A DNA stretch of 24,361 bases from Apostichopus parvimensis (GCA_000934455.1 KN886508.1:55258-79618), one strand, 5' to 3'; positions 8,656 through 19,071 are shown, counted from the stretch's first letter. The notes: generated by a model not told the origin, from the letters alone. Translations and numbers: made by a program.

Positions 8656-11102
8656 TGTGTAACCTACACTATATCACTGATGGCTTTTAACACATGTACA
8701 TGTATGTTATTATAAACATTTTACTTCGGGTGTGGTAGATGGCAAGGAAAAGTTGTCTTTGAACCAGCATATGTTCAAGGTGCACTATTATTGTTGCTCT
8801 AATTGGAAGCACGTCAAACAAGGATCATTTGTATTGATTTATGGCAGTGAAAAACCTTGGGCACTTGAGAAACAACTTAATCTCGTCACTGGATCATGAG
8901 ATATTGCCACATGTGACAAGCACTTTAGATACGAGACTAAAATAAAGAAGGAAACTTCACATTTGTGGAATGTGATTTCACCACATGATTCGGTATATGT
9001 TTGAGAGAAAAACCACAGCATTAACCTATTACAAATAAGCTAAATTTTACTGAGTTCACCATGACCTATAGAAGTGGCAGGAGGGGGAATATTTATTCAG
9101 GAGGGAAATATATAGCCGTGGGGTCCACTCCCATTCAGGGGGTCTAGAGGAATCGCCTCAGAAATAAAATAACAATTAAAAACTAAAAATAAAGTCCATA
9201 ATTAGGAATAAACACAAGGTTTTATATAATAATGCTAATGACAACTCGGACCCACGCCCATACAGTTCCCTTTGACAGGGAATACAAATTTAGTGTTCAA
9301 ATTTGGTGTAGCTTTTTCGAGACTGGCTCTTTGCTTTACATCTTTAACACTAAGTATATGGCAACTTGACTGTTCTATATATAGCATTTTGCAATGCGAT
9401 ACTGGATCAATCAGTCCCTACTTGTGAATCACCCAGCAGTGTTAGAGGTGTTAAAGAGTCATCTACTGTAGTTCACAGAAACAACAAGATTATTCTGCTT
9501 TACCGAGCAATTCCATTACCCGCAAGTCTTCAGCAAACGTACATATTTAAATGTTCCTGAGATATGATAATATTAATATTATTCCCCAGAGCAGTAAGTT
9601 CAGTAGACTGTGTCCATGTAACCAGAGAGATATGATTAACATGTCTATGATACAATAGACTTAAAACAAATGTACATGATACAAGTATATATCAATCATG
9701 TGAAATCATGCAATCCATGCAACATATCTGTATATACAGTACAGTATATAGTAGGGCGCTGAATTAATTTCAGCTTCTCTTCAACTCATGCTAAAGAAGC
9801 ACATGCAGTGATAAAGAGCATCAACCCGATAAAAGATACTACCTCTTTATTCTTGTGACTGAATGTCTTGCAGAATTAGTAAGTTAAGAACATATACTGT
9901 AAGAAAGTTCGGTCAAGATTTGTACACTACCTCTGTATGCATATTAAGTTACAAATAATTCACACCCAAAAATAAACCATTTGAAAAGGTGGATTCTTTC
10001 TTAGTTTTCTTCTTTTCACAGTTAGACAGACCTCTCAAGAATTACGAGAGATAATAAATGTAATAAGCGATACTTGTTGTGAAATTGTATGCGTATTCTG
10101 GCATAGTCACCTGTAAACTCCCACACAAGTTGCCCTCTTGGTTTTTGTAAGTTTACTCTTACAGCCGGGACATTTTGAATATCTAGTAATTATCTAGACA
10201 ATGTGTAAGATTAATTACTCACATTATTCATGTGCAATAGAACAAGGTACTCATAATCATAGCGAGAGGAAATCTGCTTAAGTTTCATATAGTCATGCAT
10301 GCTGTCGTACGCATACGTGCAAATCCGTTGTTTGTTACAATAAGATCAACATTAAGGGAATCAACACAGAAATCTGCCACATACATCAGAAATGAAGACC
10401 TTGAAAGAAGTATGGCATTTGTACCAAACTCTGGGACCCCACTAATTTATTTAATGTCAAATTAATGATCATAAAATATTGTCATTATAATCCATATTTC
10501 TATTACAATTTTTTACAACTATTATTATAATTATACGTGTAAGAAAGGCTTCAAATTGAAAGCTTACATATTAGGATGCCATTTTTGTTCATCTTATTAA
10601 ATTAGACATTGAGAGTGAATAATTCTGTCTTCGGATTAAGAAACATGAAACACAGTAGATGATGCTGAGCTATATATACAGCTTTTAATAAGAATGTCAA
10701 AGCCAAGCATTTACTTACTGTACTTGTGTCATCTACTACTAGTACTGTTTATGAAAAGAAACGGCGCATTAAAAATACATTAGGACAAAAAACACTAAAT
10801 TGTGGCTGATGACAGCCATCTATTGCAGATCTGACAGGAAGTAAATTCGGGGAGATGTGTCTGATCATCAAAGTAATCATGACATACATGTAGAGCTCTG
10901 TACAAACACATTATCATGAGATAGAGCTTAAAAATGCAAAATTTGATTTGAATCTGTTTATTTATGTATCATTACTGGGTGCACGGTGTTCTCTTTTAAT
11001 GCACTTCATTAGGTTTATTTAGTGATATGATAAAAATCATCAAAACAGACTACTGTCTAAATTGTAAGAAGATGTCCAAGTTGCATTTCCAAAGTTTTTT
11101 TT
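8656..11102. other. Long non-coding stretch
   Basis: No gene, RNA or mobile element recognised over 2.4 kb. Features noticed are a GT-AG-rich palindromic patch at 9728-9752 (TATACAGTACAGTATA), G-rich patches near 9078-9106, and possible minus-strand polyadenylation signals (TTTATT on the plus strand) at 10957-10962 and 11014-11019. The latter would suit the minus-strand exon at 12097-12331. Confidence 0.5.
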
Positions 11103-11129
11103 GGGAGGGGGGAGGGGGGGGGGGGGCGG
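11103..11129 (+). repeat. Long G-run tract
   Basis: Runs of 3, 6 and 13 G separated by single A residues, directly after T8. This is an abrupt switch from poly-T to poly-G, likely unstable in length and quadruplex-prone. Confidence 0.85.
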
Positions 11130-11284
11130 AATAAATATAACCCACAGCAAATTTTTCAGATGTGTGCTGTTTGTCCCTCGGCCAATCAGGCCTTACTTTT
11201 TGGTTGTCTGAACAGCAAATTTGGTTGTCCTAAGAAAGGGAGCAAACTCACAATGACCAGTACATACACTTAAGGAGAGATGTG

Positions 11285-11885
11285 TAAGTTTGGTGGATAG
11301 AACACCAATATGTAGTACACTGTAGGAGGGATGTGTAGGTATGGTGGATAGAACACCAATATGTACACTCTAGGAGAGATGTAGGTTTAGTGTATAGAAC
11401 ACCGATATGTGCACTCTAGGAGGTATGTGCAGGTTTGGTGGATAGAAAAATAATATGTACACTCTAGGAGGGATGTGTAGGTATGGTGAATAGAACACCA
11501 ATATATGTATACTGTAGTAGAGATGTGTAGGATTGGTGAATAGAACACAAATATGTACACTGTAGGAGAGATGTGTAGGTTTGGTGGATAGAACACCGAT
11601 ATGTACACTGTAGGAGAGATGTTTAGGTTTGATGAATAAAACACCAATATGTACACTGTAGGAGAGATTTGTAGGCTTGATAGATAGAACACCAATATGT
11701 ACACTGTAGGAGAGATGTGTAGGTTTGGTGAAATAGAACAGCAATATGTACACTAAAGGAAAGATGTGTAGGTTTGGTGCATAAAATACCGATATGTGCA
11801 CTCTAGGAGGGATGTGCAGGTTTGGTGGATAGAAAACCAATATGTACACTGTAGGAGAGATGTGTAGGTTTGGTGGAGAGAACAC
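11285..11885. repeat. 48-bp minisatellite, about 12.5 copies
   Basis: The unit is 48 bp and includes GTGTAGGTTTGGTGGATAGA and, further on, ATATGTACACTGTAGGAGAG. About 12 full units and one partial unit are present. The third and fourth units resemble the eleventh and twelfth (shared GTGCACTCTAGGAGG and GATAGAAAA variants), so a larger block has been copied within the array. Because 48 is a multiple of three, the minus strand stays open in two frames (171 codons at 11370-11885; 105 codons at 11387-11704), giving 16-residue repeats such as HISPTVYILVFYPPNL. These frames follow from the period and are not called as genes. The array lies about 210 bp downstream of the stop of the minus-strand exon 12097-12331 and may fall in its 3' UTR. 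Confidence 0.95.
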
Positions 11886-12096
11886 AGGCTATGAAGATGA
11901 TACCAATTTATCACTGTACCTATCTGAGGATATTTACTTACTGTACAATGCAAGCTGAATTTGATGGAAGCAAACTACATACAGAACTGTACTGTTCTTT
12001 GAATCCAAAGCTCATTTTGGTTATCTCTGACGACCGTTAAAATTTGCCCTAGAAATATACATTTTCACGATTGAAGTCAATGACAGCCATTTTATG
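11886..12096 (-). other. Possible 3' UTR start of the minus-strand exon
   Basis: This non-coding DNA lies between the minisatellite and the stop codon at 12097-12099. If transcription continues to the nearest minus-strand AATAAA (plus-strand 11014-11019), the minisatellite would be part of a 3' UTR of about 1.1 kb. This is inference from signal positions. Confidence 0.25.
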
Positions 12097-12331
12097 CTAA
12101 AAATTAACATAATTCTCACAATAATAACGTCCAAATAAATACCGTTCATGTAGAGCTCTGATGCTTGCACCATCCATCATCAGACGGCTCTTGAAAGCTC
12201 CCAAAGTCATTAACAAGGACAACGTGTAATAAACTAATATGCCAGCTGTGTAGAGATGTTTCTTAACACGAAGAGAAACTTGATCTTTAGATTTGTTTAG
12301 GTGATAAAAGTTGACTGACATGAGTAACTGA
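12097..12331 (-). CDS. Terminal exon of a probable membrane protein, unrecognised
   Basis: On the minus strand a long pyrimidine-rich tract ends in TTTGTTTGCAG (AG at 12333-12332). From 12331 the frame runs 77 codons to TAG at 12099-12097, and an ATG lies at 12321-12319. The translation starts QLLMSVNFYHLNKSKDQVSL. A basic stretch (RVKKHLY) leads into a hydrophobic segment (about residues 27-44, TAGILVYYTLSLLMTLGA). The tail is polar and aromatic (MMDGASIRALHERYLFGRYY, then CENYVNF). Such a positive patch plus helix and soluble tail suits the last membrane segment of a membrane protein. Codon composition is even and free of simple runs, and the acceptor is the best in the window. A neighbouring minus frame at 12334-12643 is probably intron. 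I do not recognise the family; upstream exons would lie at higher coordinates. Confidence 0.5.
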
Positions 12332-14060
12332 CTGCAAACAAAACAAGATTAAATTTAATGCCGAAAAGGCCGAGGGAAAACATGTCATATCAACCAACAC
12401 TATATTTAAAGTTGTTAGAACAGGTTTTATGCTGACTGTGTACTGATCGACAAAGTTAGGCGTATCTGGGCGATGGTGGTTTTGATCCAGGAGAAATCCA
12501 GTTTTCCCATCTGAAATGGTCCTACCAAATGGCCAAAAAAAAAACCCCAAATGAGCTAAAACTATAAAAGGGATAGCCACCCGATGTGAAGTGTATAGTT
12601 TATAAGCCATTCTGCTCACACCAAAATTTATATGTGGCTGCATGTTCAGCCTTGTAAAATAGTAGGAATTTTCATATCAAGGCTATATATTTTATCCGGA
12701 CTCAATAAGGCAATAAACATCTAAACATTATTCATGTAATTGTCCTAGAATAAATTACGATGCATCACATTCGAAAGTTTTACAATAAATGTTCAGTACT
12801 CATACGGTCTTCATTTTGCATTGTACAGAAACACATGGCATCCTGATCTACTATATACATACTGTACAGTAGTTATCGGTCCATGATCTTCGCCTCGATA
12901 ATACTAATTACGCCTTTCCATGAACAAATGACTCAACTCGATCAACCTGTGACTTTACTGTGAAACCAGTGGACAAAAAAATGAAAACAACAAGAAAGAA
13001 GAAAAAAAAAAATTTCATTGCTCTTGCAACTGTTGTTCTGATAAACAATGGCTGCGGTTACTAAGGCATAAAATTATTGCCCTAAATGACAGATTGCTAA
13101 AAGCTCCCAGAATACAGAGTCGTCAAATTTTAGTGTGTGCATTATTTATACCAGTATTATCTTCCGTCGGTTATACATACTTGAACCTCACGAGCATTTT
13201 GAGCACCGATTGTTAAAAGGACGAGTTATCGGATAGACCACTTTCGGTTATTTATTTGCCCGGTTAACATTTTGAATGTTCCAGATCGAGTGCCACACGT
13301 GAGAGTTAAAAGAAAAGAGAAGATGATTTGAGGTCACGCTTCTGTATATCATCCTGTCAACGCGATAAAAAAAAAGAAGCTGCTTGATTTCTCGACAACC
13401 CCGTCCGTAGGTAGCTCTAGTAGATAGAACGCACGGCGTGCAATCAATAAGGTTCCGCCAATAACGTTGTTACAAGACATTTCCACGATTCCTCTGCCAG
13501 TATTTCACAGCGGATAACGATTGCCAGTCATATTCCACGACTTTAATGACCCAGGTTACAGTTTGTCATTTCAGATTAACTGCCCGTGCGGAGAGAACGT
13601 AAGCTGGCAGATACCGCTGCATCTTAAAGGAGGAGCATGTCTCAACAGTATTATACAGGGTTGCCAGTAGGGCTTGCCTCCAGGGCCTGAAAATTGGAGG
13701 AACTTTCAATGTCCCAAAGATTGGTTGGGGCGTAGCGTTACAAGAAAATTTTGGCAAAAAATACCTCCCAGATCACCAGAAATGGCACTTCCCTGGCCTT
13801 GTAATGTTGCATCTGAACGTTATTTTTATTTGAACTTTATTTTGAGATATCATGTTTTATAAATGTACACTTCAAAAAATGTAGATTAGAAAATACTATA
13901 CAACACCATAAGATTAGCACACACATTACTGGATAATGGTCATGTATTCGATTCTTTAATATTAAATGGCACTTTTGTACAAGTTTAGCTTCAGCTTTTC
14001 TTTCAACTGGGGCGGAAAGAGCGTGTGGAGCTGGAACCATATTTCAAAATCGGGAAAAAA
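12332..14060. other. Non-coding stretch with a CpG-richer patch
   Basis: 12332-12643 is open on the minus strand (118 codons including part of the exon), ends in a pyrimidine tract and is best read as intron. 13170-13620 is clearly richer in CpG than the rest of the window, as in CGTCGG, GAGCACCGA and CCCGTCCG. It could be a promoter or an older insertion. ATG GCT GCG at 13048 has a good Kozak context but stops after seven codons. Frames at 13566-13862 on both strands are short and unrecognised. Confidence 0.4.
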
Positions 14061-14092
14061 GCCGGAATTCCGGCTATAGCCGGAATTCTGGC
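14061..14092. repeat. 32-bp GC-rich near-perfect palindrome
   Basis: GCCGGAATTCCGGC (14061-14074, itself a perfect palindrome), then TATA, then GCCGGAATTCTGGC (14079-14092). The whole is one long palindrome with a single mismatched pair and also a direct repeat of a 14-mer. It can form one long hairpin or two small ones. Confidence 0.8.
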
Positions 14093-14703
14093 ATCCCTGT
14101 TTATAATAAGTACTATTAGTACTCATTCTACATCTTTAAAGGTGATGCCATGTCAAGTTCAGTCAGGGGCACCTAATGGAGATCAATGGTTTCATTTCAT
14201 CTTTCTTTTGTTTCTTTGTGCTTGTGTGTGATTTGCTCTCTATACATGGCACGGGAGTAGGGATGACATGGATATTCATCACGATTTTAATATGAACTTT
14301 GTGAAATTAATTTCCCTTCAACCTTTACCCAAGCTATCGCTGTAAATATAAGTTTATCTCTTCCATGAAATGCTAGCAGTACTCGATAAGAGAACAAAGC
14401 CAGACAGCAACACGTACAGTACAAGACACAAATCAAGGGAATGTTTTTAATAGTTCATAGTAGAGGAACTGTGAGGGCCAATCAACTTTTACCTTGGAAG
14501 TGGAAGGCATAGGAGGGTGGGAGGCACCTCTGGCTTAAATCCAATGCTGTAATGACTACAGCCGTCCTCTTTTAAAGTGCTGTATGATCTTTGAAAGCAT
14601 CTTTTTAACTGAAAATTAACTAAAAATCAATATAAAACACAACTGTTAGCAAACTGCATATCCACTAAAGGGCCTGTGTCAGAGAATGTGTAAAAGGGAA
14701 GTG
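14093..14703. other. Non-coding stretch
   Basis: No gene called. A minus-strand donor-like CCAAG|GTAAAAG lies near 14494, following a short frame without a clear acceptor. Nothing further is recognised before the ribozyme-like element. Confidence 0.45.
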
Positions 14704-14745
14704 GGCCTGACGTTTCGATCCTAGCAGGATCTCCTTCAGAGGCTG
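14704..14745 (-). ncRNA. Hammerhead-ribozyme-like motif, probably from a Penelope-like retroelement
   Basis: Read on the minus strand the order is GCCT, CTGAAGGA, GATCC-TGCTA-GGATC, GAAAC, GTC, AGGC. This matches the hammerhead plan: stem I (GCCT with AGGC), the CUGANGA core box, stem II (GATCC with GGATC), the GAAA box, a minimal stem III (AC with GU) and a cleavage site after GUC. Relative to CUGANGA there is one extra G, so the copy may be weak or dead. Minimal hammerheads with very short stem III are known from the terminal repeats of Penelope-like elements, and closely similar sequence is widespread in marine invertebrate genomes. No reverse transcriptase or GIY-YIG frame is seen next to it, so this would be a solo or truncated copy. 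Confidence 0.5.
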
Positions 14746-16035
14746 AATGGAAAATGAAATGAAAATGACAATTAACTGAACAAAGGAAAGTCATTCTCTA
14801 CTGTACAGAAGCTTTCACAGTTCTTTTTCACTATTCTAAACTTTGTTATCGAAGTTCATATATTTATGGTGACGCCCCCTGTATTTTGCAAGATCGCTTT
14901 TGTTCTACTGTGAATGGAAGTCAAACATTAATCCTAGGCAAAAGACTGTGCCAAATATAAGGAAAACATCTTAGAGAAAGATTCTTTACTAAAAGTATTT
15001 ACTCAACAGATTATGCAAAAGCTAGGTCAAACATGTCAAAACTGAAAAGACTGATGGATTCAATTATTAGTGAGCATGAATAATGGAATTAATAAAACCA
15101 TCTTGGACCAAACCTAATTTGGATGTACTGAACTTCTTTTGTTCTTCTAAATTCTATAATACCATTTACTACTCAAAATAATAAATCACTTTTAGCAAAG
15201 AATATATAAAATTAAATCAAGTAATTATGGTGATCACTATGTACATACATGCAGTAAATATTTGAGTTTTTGTCTGCCAAAGTCCCAACACACAAATTTC
15301 ATGTTCAATTTAAAAAAAAAAGAAGCCAATTCTGTTGTTTCTGGCAATCACATTATACTCAATAAAAAGAACTAAATCTGCTCATGTAAAAGTAAGACTC
15401 TAATCAAGTTTCTCATAGCTTATAAATACTGTGTGTACAGTACTGTACATCTGGTTCCGTACCACGTGTAGACCACCTGTAAACTCTACATGCAGTTGCG
15501 ACCGACTGGTTTAGCCTTTCTAATCATAGCCACCTATGGCATATGAAATACCATCACAATTAAGGGACTTTCTCTCAAAATCCCTAATTTTGTGGGGAAA
15601 TTATGGGAAAGATGTCATCTTGCAAATTTGTTTTAATTGCTGGTCCAACTGTTACAAAGATGCCTCTCACATGGATGGAACTTTTAACCCATGAAAAGTT
15701 TTCAGAATTTGATTCAACTCATAGCCCAACAGTTACTGACTTTTAGAATAATGTTACCTACAGTATTACAATAGCTAGCGACCTGTCTGAACACATAACA
15801 TACATTCCTATGTAACTCTATTCGTTACAGCATCAATCGGTAACATGTAAGCACCTCACACCTATTCAGCCAATTCTTGGGTCAACCCTGCAAATCTTCT
15901 TCATTCTGAATCAACATTACAATATTGAGGATTTCTTATTTTTAACTCCTCTCAAATCCCCCCCCCCCCCGCCTTTTTGTTTTGCAAATCATTGATTTTT
16001 TCCTAGTTACTGCAGGAGTCTCCTTTATCATACAA
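14746..16035. other. Non-coding stretch with a C13 run
   Basis: AT-rich DNA with no coding frame of note and no recognised element. A run of 13 C lies at 15958-15970. GTACAGTACTGTAC occurs near 15434-15447, an example of the TACTGTA/TACAGTA motif that is common throughout the window. Confidence 0.5.
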
Positions 16036-16118
16036 GTACTGATTATAAGTACACTGTATACACTGTATATATAAGTATATAAGTACACTGTATAAATACA
16101 CAGTATAAGTAGACTGAT
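16036..16118. repeat. Degenerate TATAAGTACACTG repeat patch
   Basis: TATAAGTACACTGTATA occurs twice, interspersed with shortened variants (CACTGTATATATAAGTATA, TACACAGTATAAGTAGACTG), giving a low-complexity patch of about 80 bp built of TA, AAGTACACTG and ACTGTA pieces. Confidence 0.65.
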
Positions 16119-16547
16119 TAACAACTACCTGACTTCAATGCTGTGTATCTCTGGTACAAAACTCTCCCTGTAAGGTTCTTGTCCCAATTAAACCAAGCAT
16201 TTAACAGCTGTGAATTTTGATACTCAATATTCGCAAGATAGCCTAGAGTGGTTCTCTAATTAGAGCAAAAGTATCTCTAGACTCTAGAGCAACTTCCAAG
16301 TTTATCTTCCTAAATGCTACCGGTCTGTTTTGATCCCAGGACTGGTGCATTGGCTCTTGGTTTCACGAGGACCCTGAAACCACCTGTGAACCTTTATTCT
16401 TGGCACTTTTGGCACTTTGGCATACCATGGAGTGAGAGGCCGTCTTGTTTCTTTTAGTGTCAAAGAAGGAATGTGTGTGAGGACACATGTGTGAGGAGGA
16501 CCAAATTTTCACCACCTGTACATGTGTCCGTACAGAATAGGCCTGCT

Positions 16548-17105
16548 TCCTAGATCTCTCTGCATTTGCCAAAAGTCCGGAAATTAATAGATCCATGTAG
16601 GTCTGATGTGATCTAGTATTAAAGATTTACTCACTAAAGCATTACATTCCCTGTGTGAGGCAGTATATAATAGGATGATTAATCGAAAAATTGACCCAAG
16701 CCAAAAAAAATTGAGATCCAGATGATAACAACCAACCAACAATAAATTCATGAAAACAACTTTGCCACTGGAACATGGACTTCTAAACAACTTCTAGAGC
16801 GTATTAATGTATGCACAGTTAGCATACATGTTTCTTAGATCTCTCTGCATTTGTCAGAGGGTCCGGAAAATTAATCAGTCCTTGTAGGTCTGACGTGATC
16901 AAGTATTTACGATTTACTCAGTATGAAGGAAAGTAATAAGGATATTATCCATGGATCTAATATTATAAGATTCCCCTCTGGTTTGAGGCAGTATAATAAG
17001 ATGTTTAAATTAAGAACTGACGGGGGTCCAAGATTGAGATTCGAGTGATAACAACCAACAAATGAAAAACAACTTGAACACTCAAATATCGACTTCTTTA
17101 TTAAC
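16548..17105. repeat. Diverged tandem duplication, period about 285 bp
   Basis: Copy one (about 16548-16797) and copy two (about 16832-17105) share ordered blocks: AGATCTCTCTGCATTTG, GTCCGGAAA, TGTAGGTCTGA with GTGATC, ATTTACTCA, TGAGGCAGTAT, GATAACAACCAAC and ACTTCT. Between the blocks they differ by substitutions and small indels. Minus-strand frames of 68 and 75 codons in the two copies are related (both contain GCYH and ILLY), but they are unequal in start and end and look like incidental translations of a repeat. It may be part of a dispersed element or an old local duplication. Confidence 0.75.
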
Positions 17106-17712
17106 TCTGAGAGCCTACCACACAAAGTGTACATTGTTATTGGCTAACAGTATTTACTTTTCAACGGATTTCTGAGTCTTGAGGGACTCGCTAGACAAAA
17201 TCACGACAATTATAGCGACAGAAAAGGTTGTGATAAATGAAGTCTACGTCTCAAGTGCCAATAAGGTTAAGTAGTCACTAAATTGTCCACATGATGTAAT
17301 TAACGGTTTCGCTCTTCAATTGACTTAACACTACCCGAGCGATTTATAGCACCACGGCGTGATAAAAGAGGCCAAGAGATTCCTCTGGCTGCCAAAATAT
17401 TTTATGGGAGACACTAACTTAGAGATGCGCGTTCACGTACGATGAAAAGTCTTTCGGCTGGCATAAGGTCATGGCATGATTTAAAACTGTCGAGAAAAAG
17501 GCTGGATGTTTGAGAGGATGAGAGAGGATCGATCAAGTTTGACATTGAAATCATTCAACGTGTCCACTACTTTACGGCCTCATGACACATACAATACTAG
17601 TCCAAATAACCAACCAGGAATGTTCGGAAGACTTTATTTGGCCATACGCCTGCAGTTTTTACCTTCAACCGAATGTTCTTTTGAGTGGACTAGCATGATC
17701 ATAATCTCAGAA
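17106..17712. other. Non-coding stretch, moderately CpG-rich
   Basis: CpG-containing words are relatively frequent in 17165-17480. A plus frame of 99 codons (17506-17805) runs into the dispersed repeat and ends there; its composition is unremarkable, and it is not called as a gene. Confidence 0.4.
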
Positions 17713-17800
17713 ACTTACTGGTTTGAAGATTTACGAGCGATGATACTTACCTGTCTCCAGTCCATACTGATATATGCCCTCTCCTCATTATACCTAATGT
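17713..17800 (-). repeat. Dispersed repeat copy related to 4198-4322
   Basis: The first 43 bp match 4198-4240. The next 40 bp match about 4290-4322, so the block that forms the foldback arm in the first copy is missing here. On the minus strand the junction reads GGAGACAG|GTAAGT, a consensus donor. Two copies 13.5 kb apart in one window suggest a family with many copies in the genome. Confidence 0.55.
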
Positions 17801-18276
17801 GCTAAGTAGTTTACTGGTACCATAATATTTTGGCACTGCCCCCTCAACCCATCTGAGACTCCGCCCACTCGATCGTCCTTCCCGAATATATACCCCGTCA
17901 GTGCAAATATGCTACCAGTTAGCAGGTTAGGTAAATAGGGAAAGTTCATTTAAGTAGACTGGGGGACCAGTCAGATGGGAGCGAAGTAAATCATATGTTA
18001 CAAGGTTGTACACTGCATTTGCACTGGAATCCCATCAGACCCCATTCCGAGATCATGATTTGTGGACAGTGGTATATTACATACATTATATATACACCCA
18101 TACATACATGTATACTGTACACTTTACTGCAGGCACATCTGTAATGTTAAGTATTAATTAACAGTATATGAATGAAAGAACATTAAGCTGATGAAGCCCA
18201 GATGCTGGCAGTCTCTACAGGCATGGCATATTTGTAAACAAAAGCGGGTAATTGTTTACAAGAAGTTTCTATCTTT
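17801..18276. other. Non-coding stretch
   Basis: No gene or known element. At 18188-18211 CTGATGA is followed by a small stem (CCAG/CTGG), a partial look-alike of a hammerhead core without the GAAA box. Confidence 0.45.
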
Positions 18277-18351
18277 AAGTTACCCTAATTGAATTGAAGG
18301 AATTGTCTGGTGGAAGATTTTTAAGGTAACTTCTTAGGCCTACCAGACAAT
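18277..18351. repeat. Two interleaved inverted repeats (pseudoknot order)
   Basis: AAGTTACCCTAA (18277-18288) pairs with TTAAGGTAACTT (18321-18332) with one mismatch. ATTGTCTGGT (18302-18311) pairs perfectly with ACCAGACAAT (18342-18351). The order is A, B, A', B', so a transcript could form either hairpin or an H-type pseudoknot. It is not assigned to any RNA family. Confidence 0.55.
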
Positions 18352-19071
18352 CCTTTTAAAGTGTTGATTATGTTTAGACTACTGTATGGCATGCATTTCA
18401 TTACAGTGTATTGGACCTACTTGTTTTACAATGTTGATGAGTTGCTCATTATAGAGTGTACATCAAATAATAAAAGCAACATAAGGCACAAACAATTTTT
18501 TGGTTGGAAAATATCAAGAAGGCAGTATTTCATAAAAGGAAGTAGGATTATAAGAAGTGACACATAATCCCTACTTCATGGTGCGGGGGTAACTTAAGAG
18601 TGATGATACTGATACAAACATGTATATCCAGACGTATAGAAACAAAGTGGATACTGTATTCTAGGATGAAACATTACGGGAACATGCAGGAATAATTAGG
18701 AATGGCAGATCCAGAATGGGTAGAAAGTGGGTGGAATCCCGGTTGAAGGATTGAGATGCTATAAGGTTATCAAGTCAGAATGTTAAAGTAGATGGGGAAA
18801 GTGCAGAAGTACTGAGTAGCCTGGAGGCAAGGTAAAAGAGGAGCAATAAAGAGCTTGATTCACACAGCCTGATAAAATGCAAACGTTGATTGTCACAGCA
18901 TCTTTAATAAAACATTGCATTTGGGTTTTTATTTACAGCAATACTGTAGCTGTGCATGTGTATACTATGTAGCTTTTATAGTACATTACATATTCCCATA
19001 CATGTACTATTCATGTAGGTGTAGCTATGTACCAAACTTGTGTTACCATACACAAAGTTCTTTCTGTCGCA
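18352..19071. other. Non-coding stretch
   Basis: No convincing coding frame. A 68-codon plus frame at 18361-18567 is of chance length. CTGGAGGCAAG|GTAAAAG near 18836 resembles a donor, but no open frame leads to it. Confidence 0.45.

Noticed and set aside
11370..11885. 171-codon minus-strand ORF as a repetitive protein gene
   Set aside because: It lies wholly inside the 48-bp minisatellite, has a second overlapping open frame and no independent start context. It follows from a period divisible by three.
12334..12643. Minus-strand coding extension of the 12097-12331 exon into a 118-codon ORF
   Set aside because: It is in another frame and ends in the pyrimidine tract and CAG that make the exon's acceptor, so it is read as intron.
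13405..13460. tRNA-like stretch (TAGCTCTAGTAGATAG as box A and GGTTCCGCC as box B)
   Set aside because: Box B lacks the GGTTCGANTCC consensus, no seven-base anticodon loop can be drawn and there is no acceptor stem. A tRNA-derived relic is possible but not supportable.
18188..18211. Second hammerhead-like core (CTGATGA plus a CCAG/CTGG stem)
   Set aside because: The GAAA box and the cleavage triplet with a matching stem I are absent, so only part of the pattern is present.
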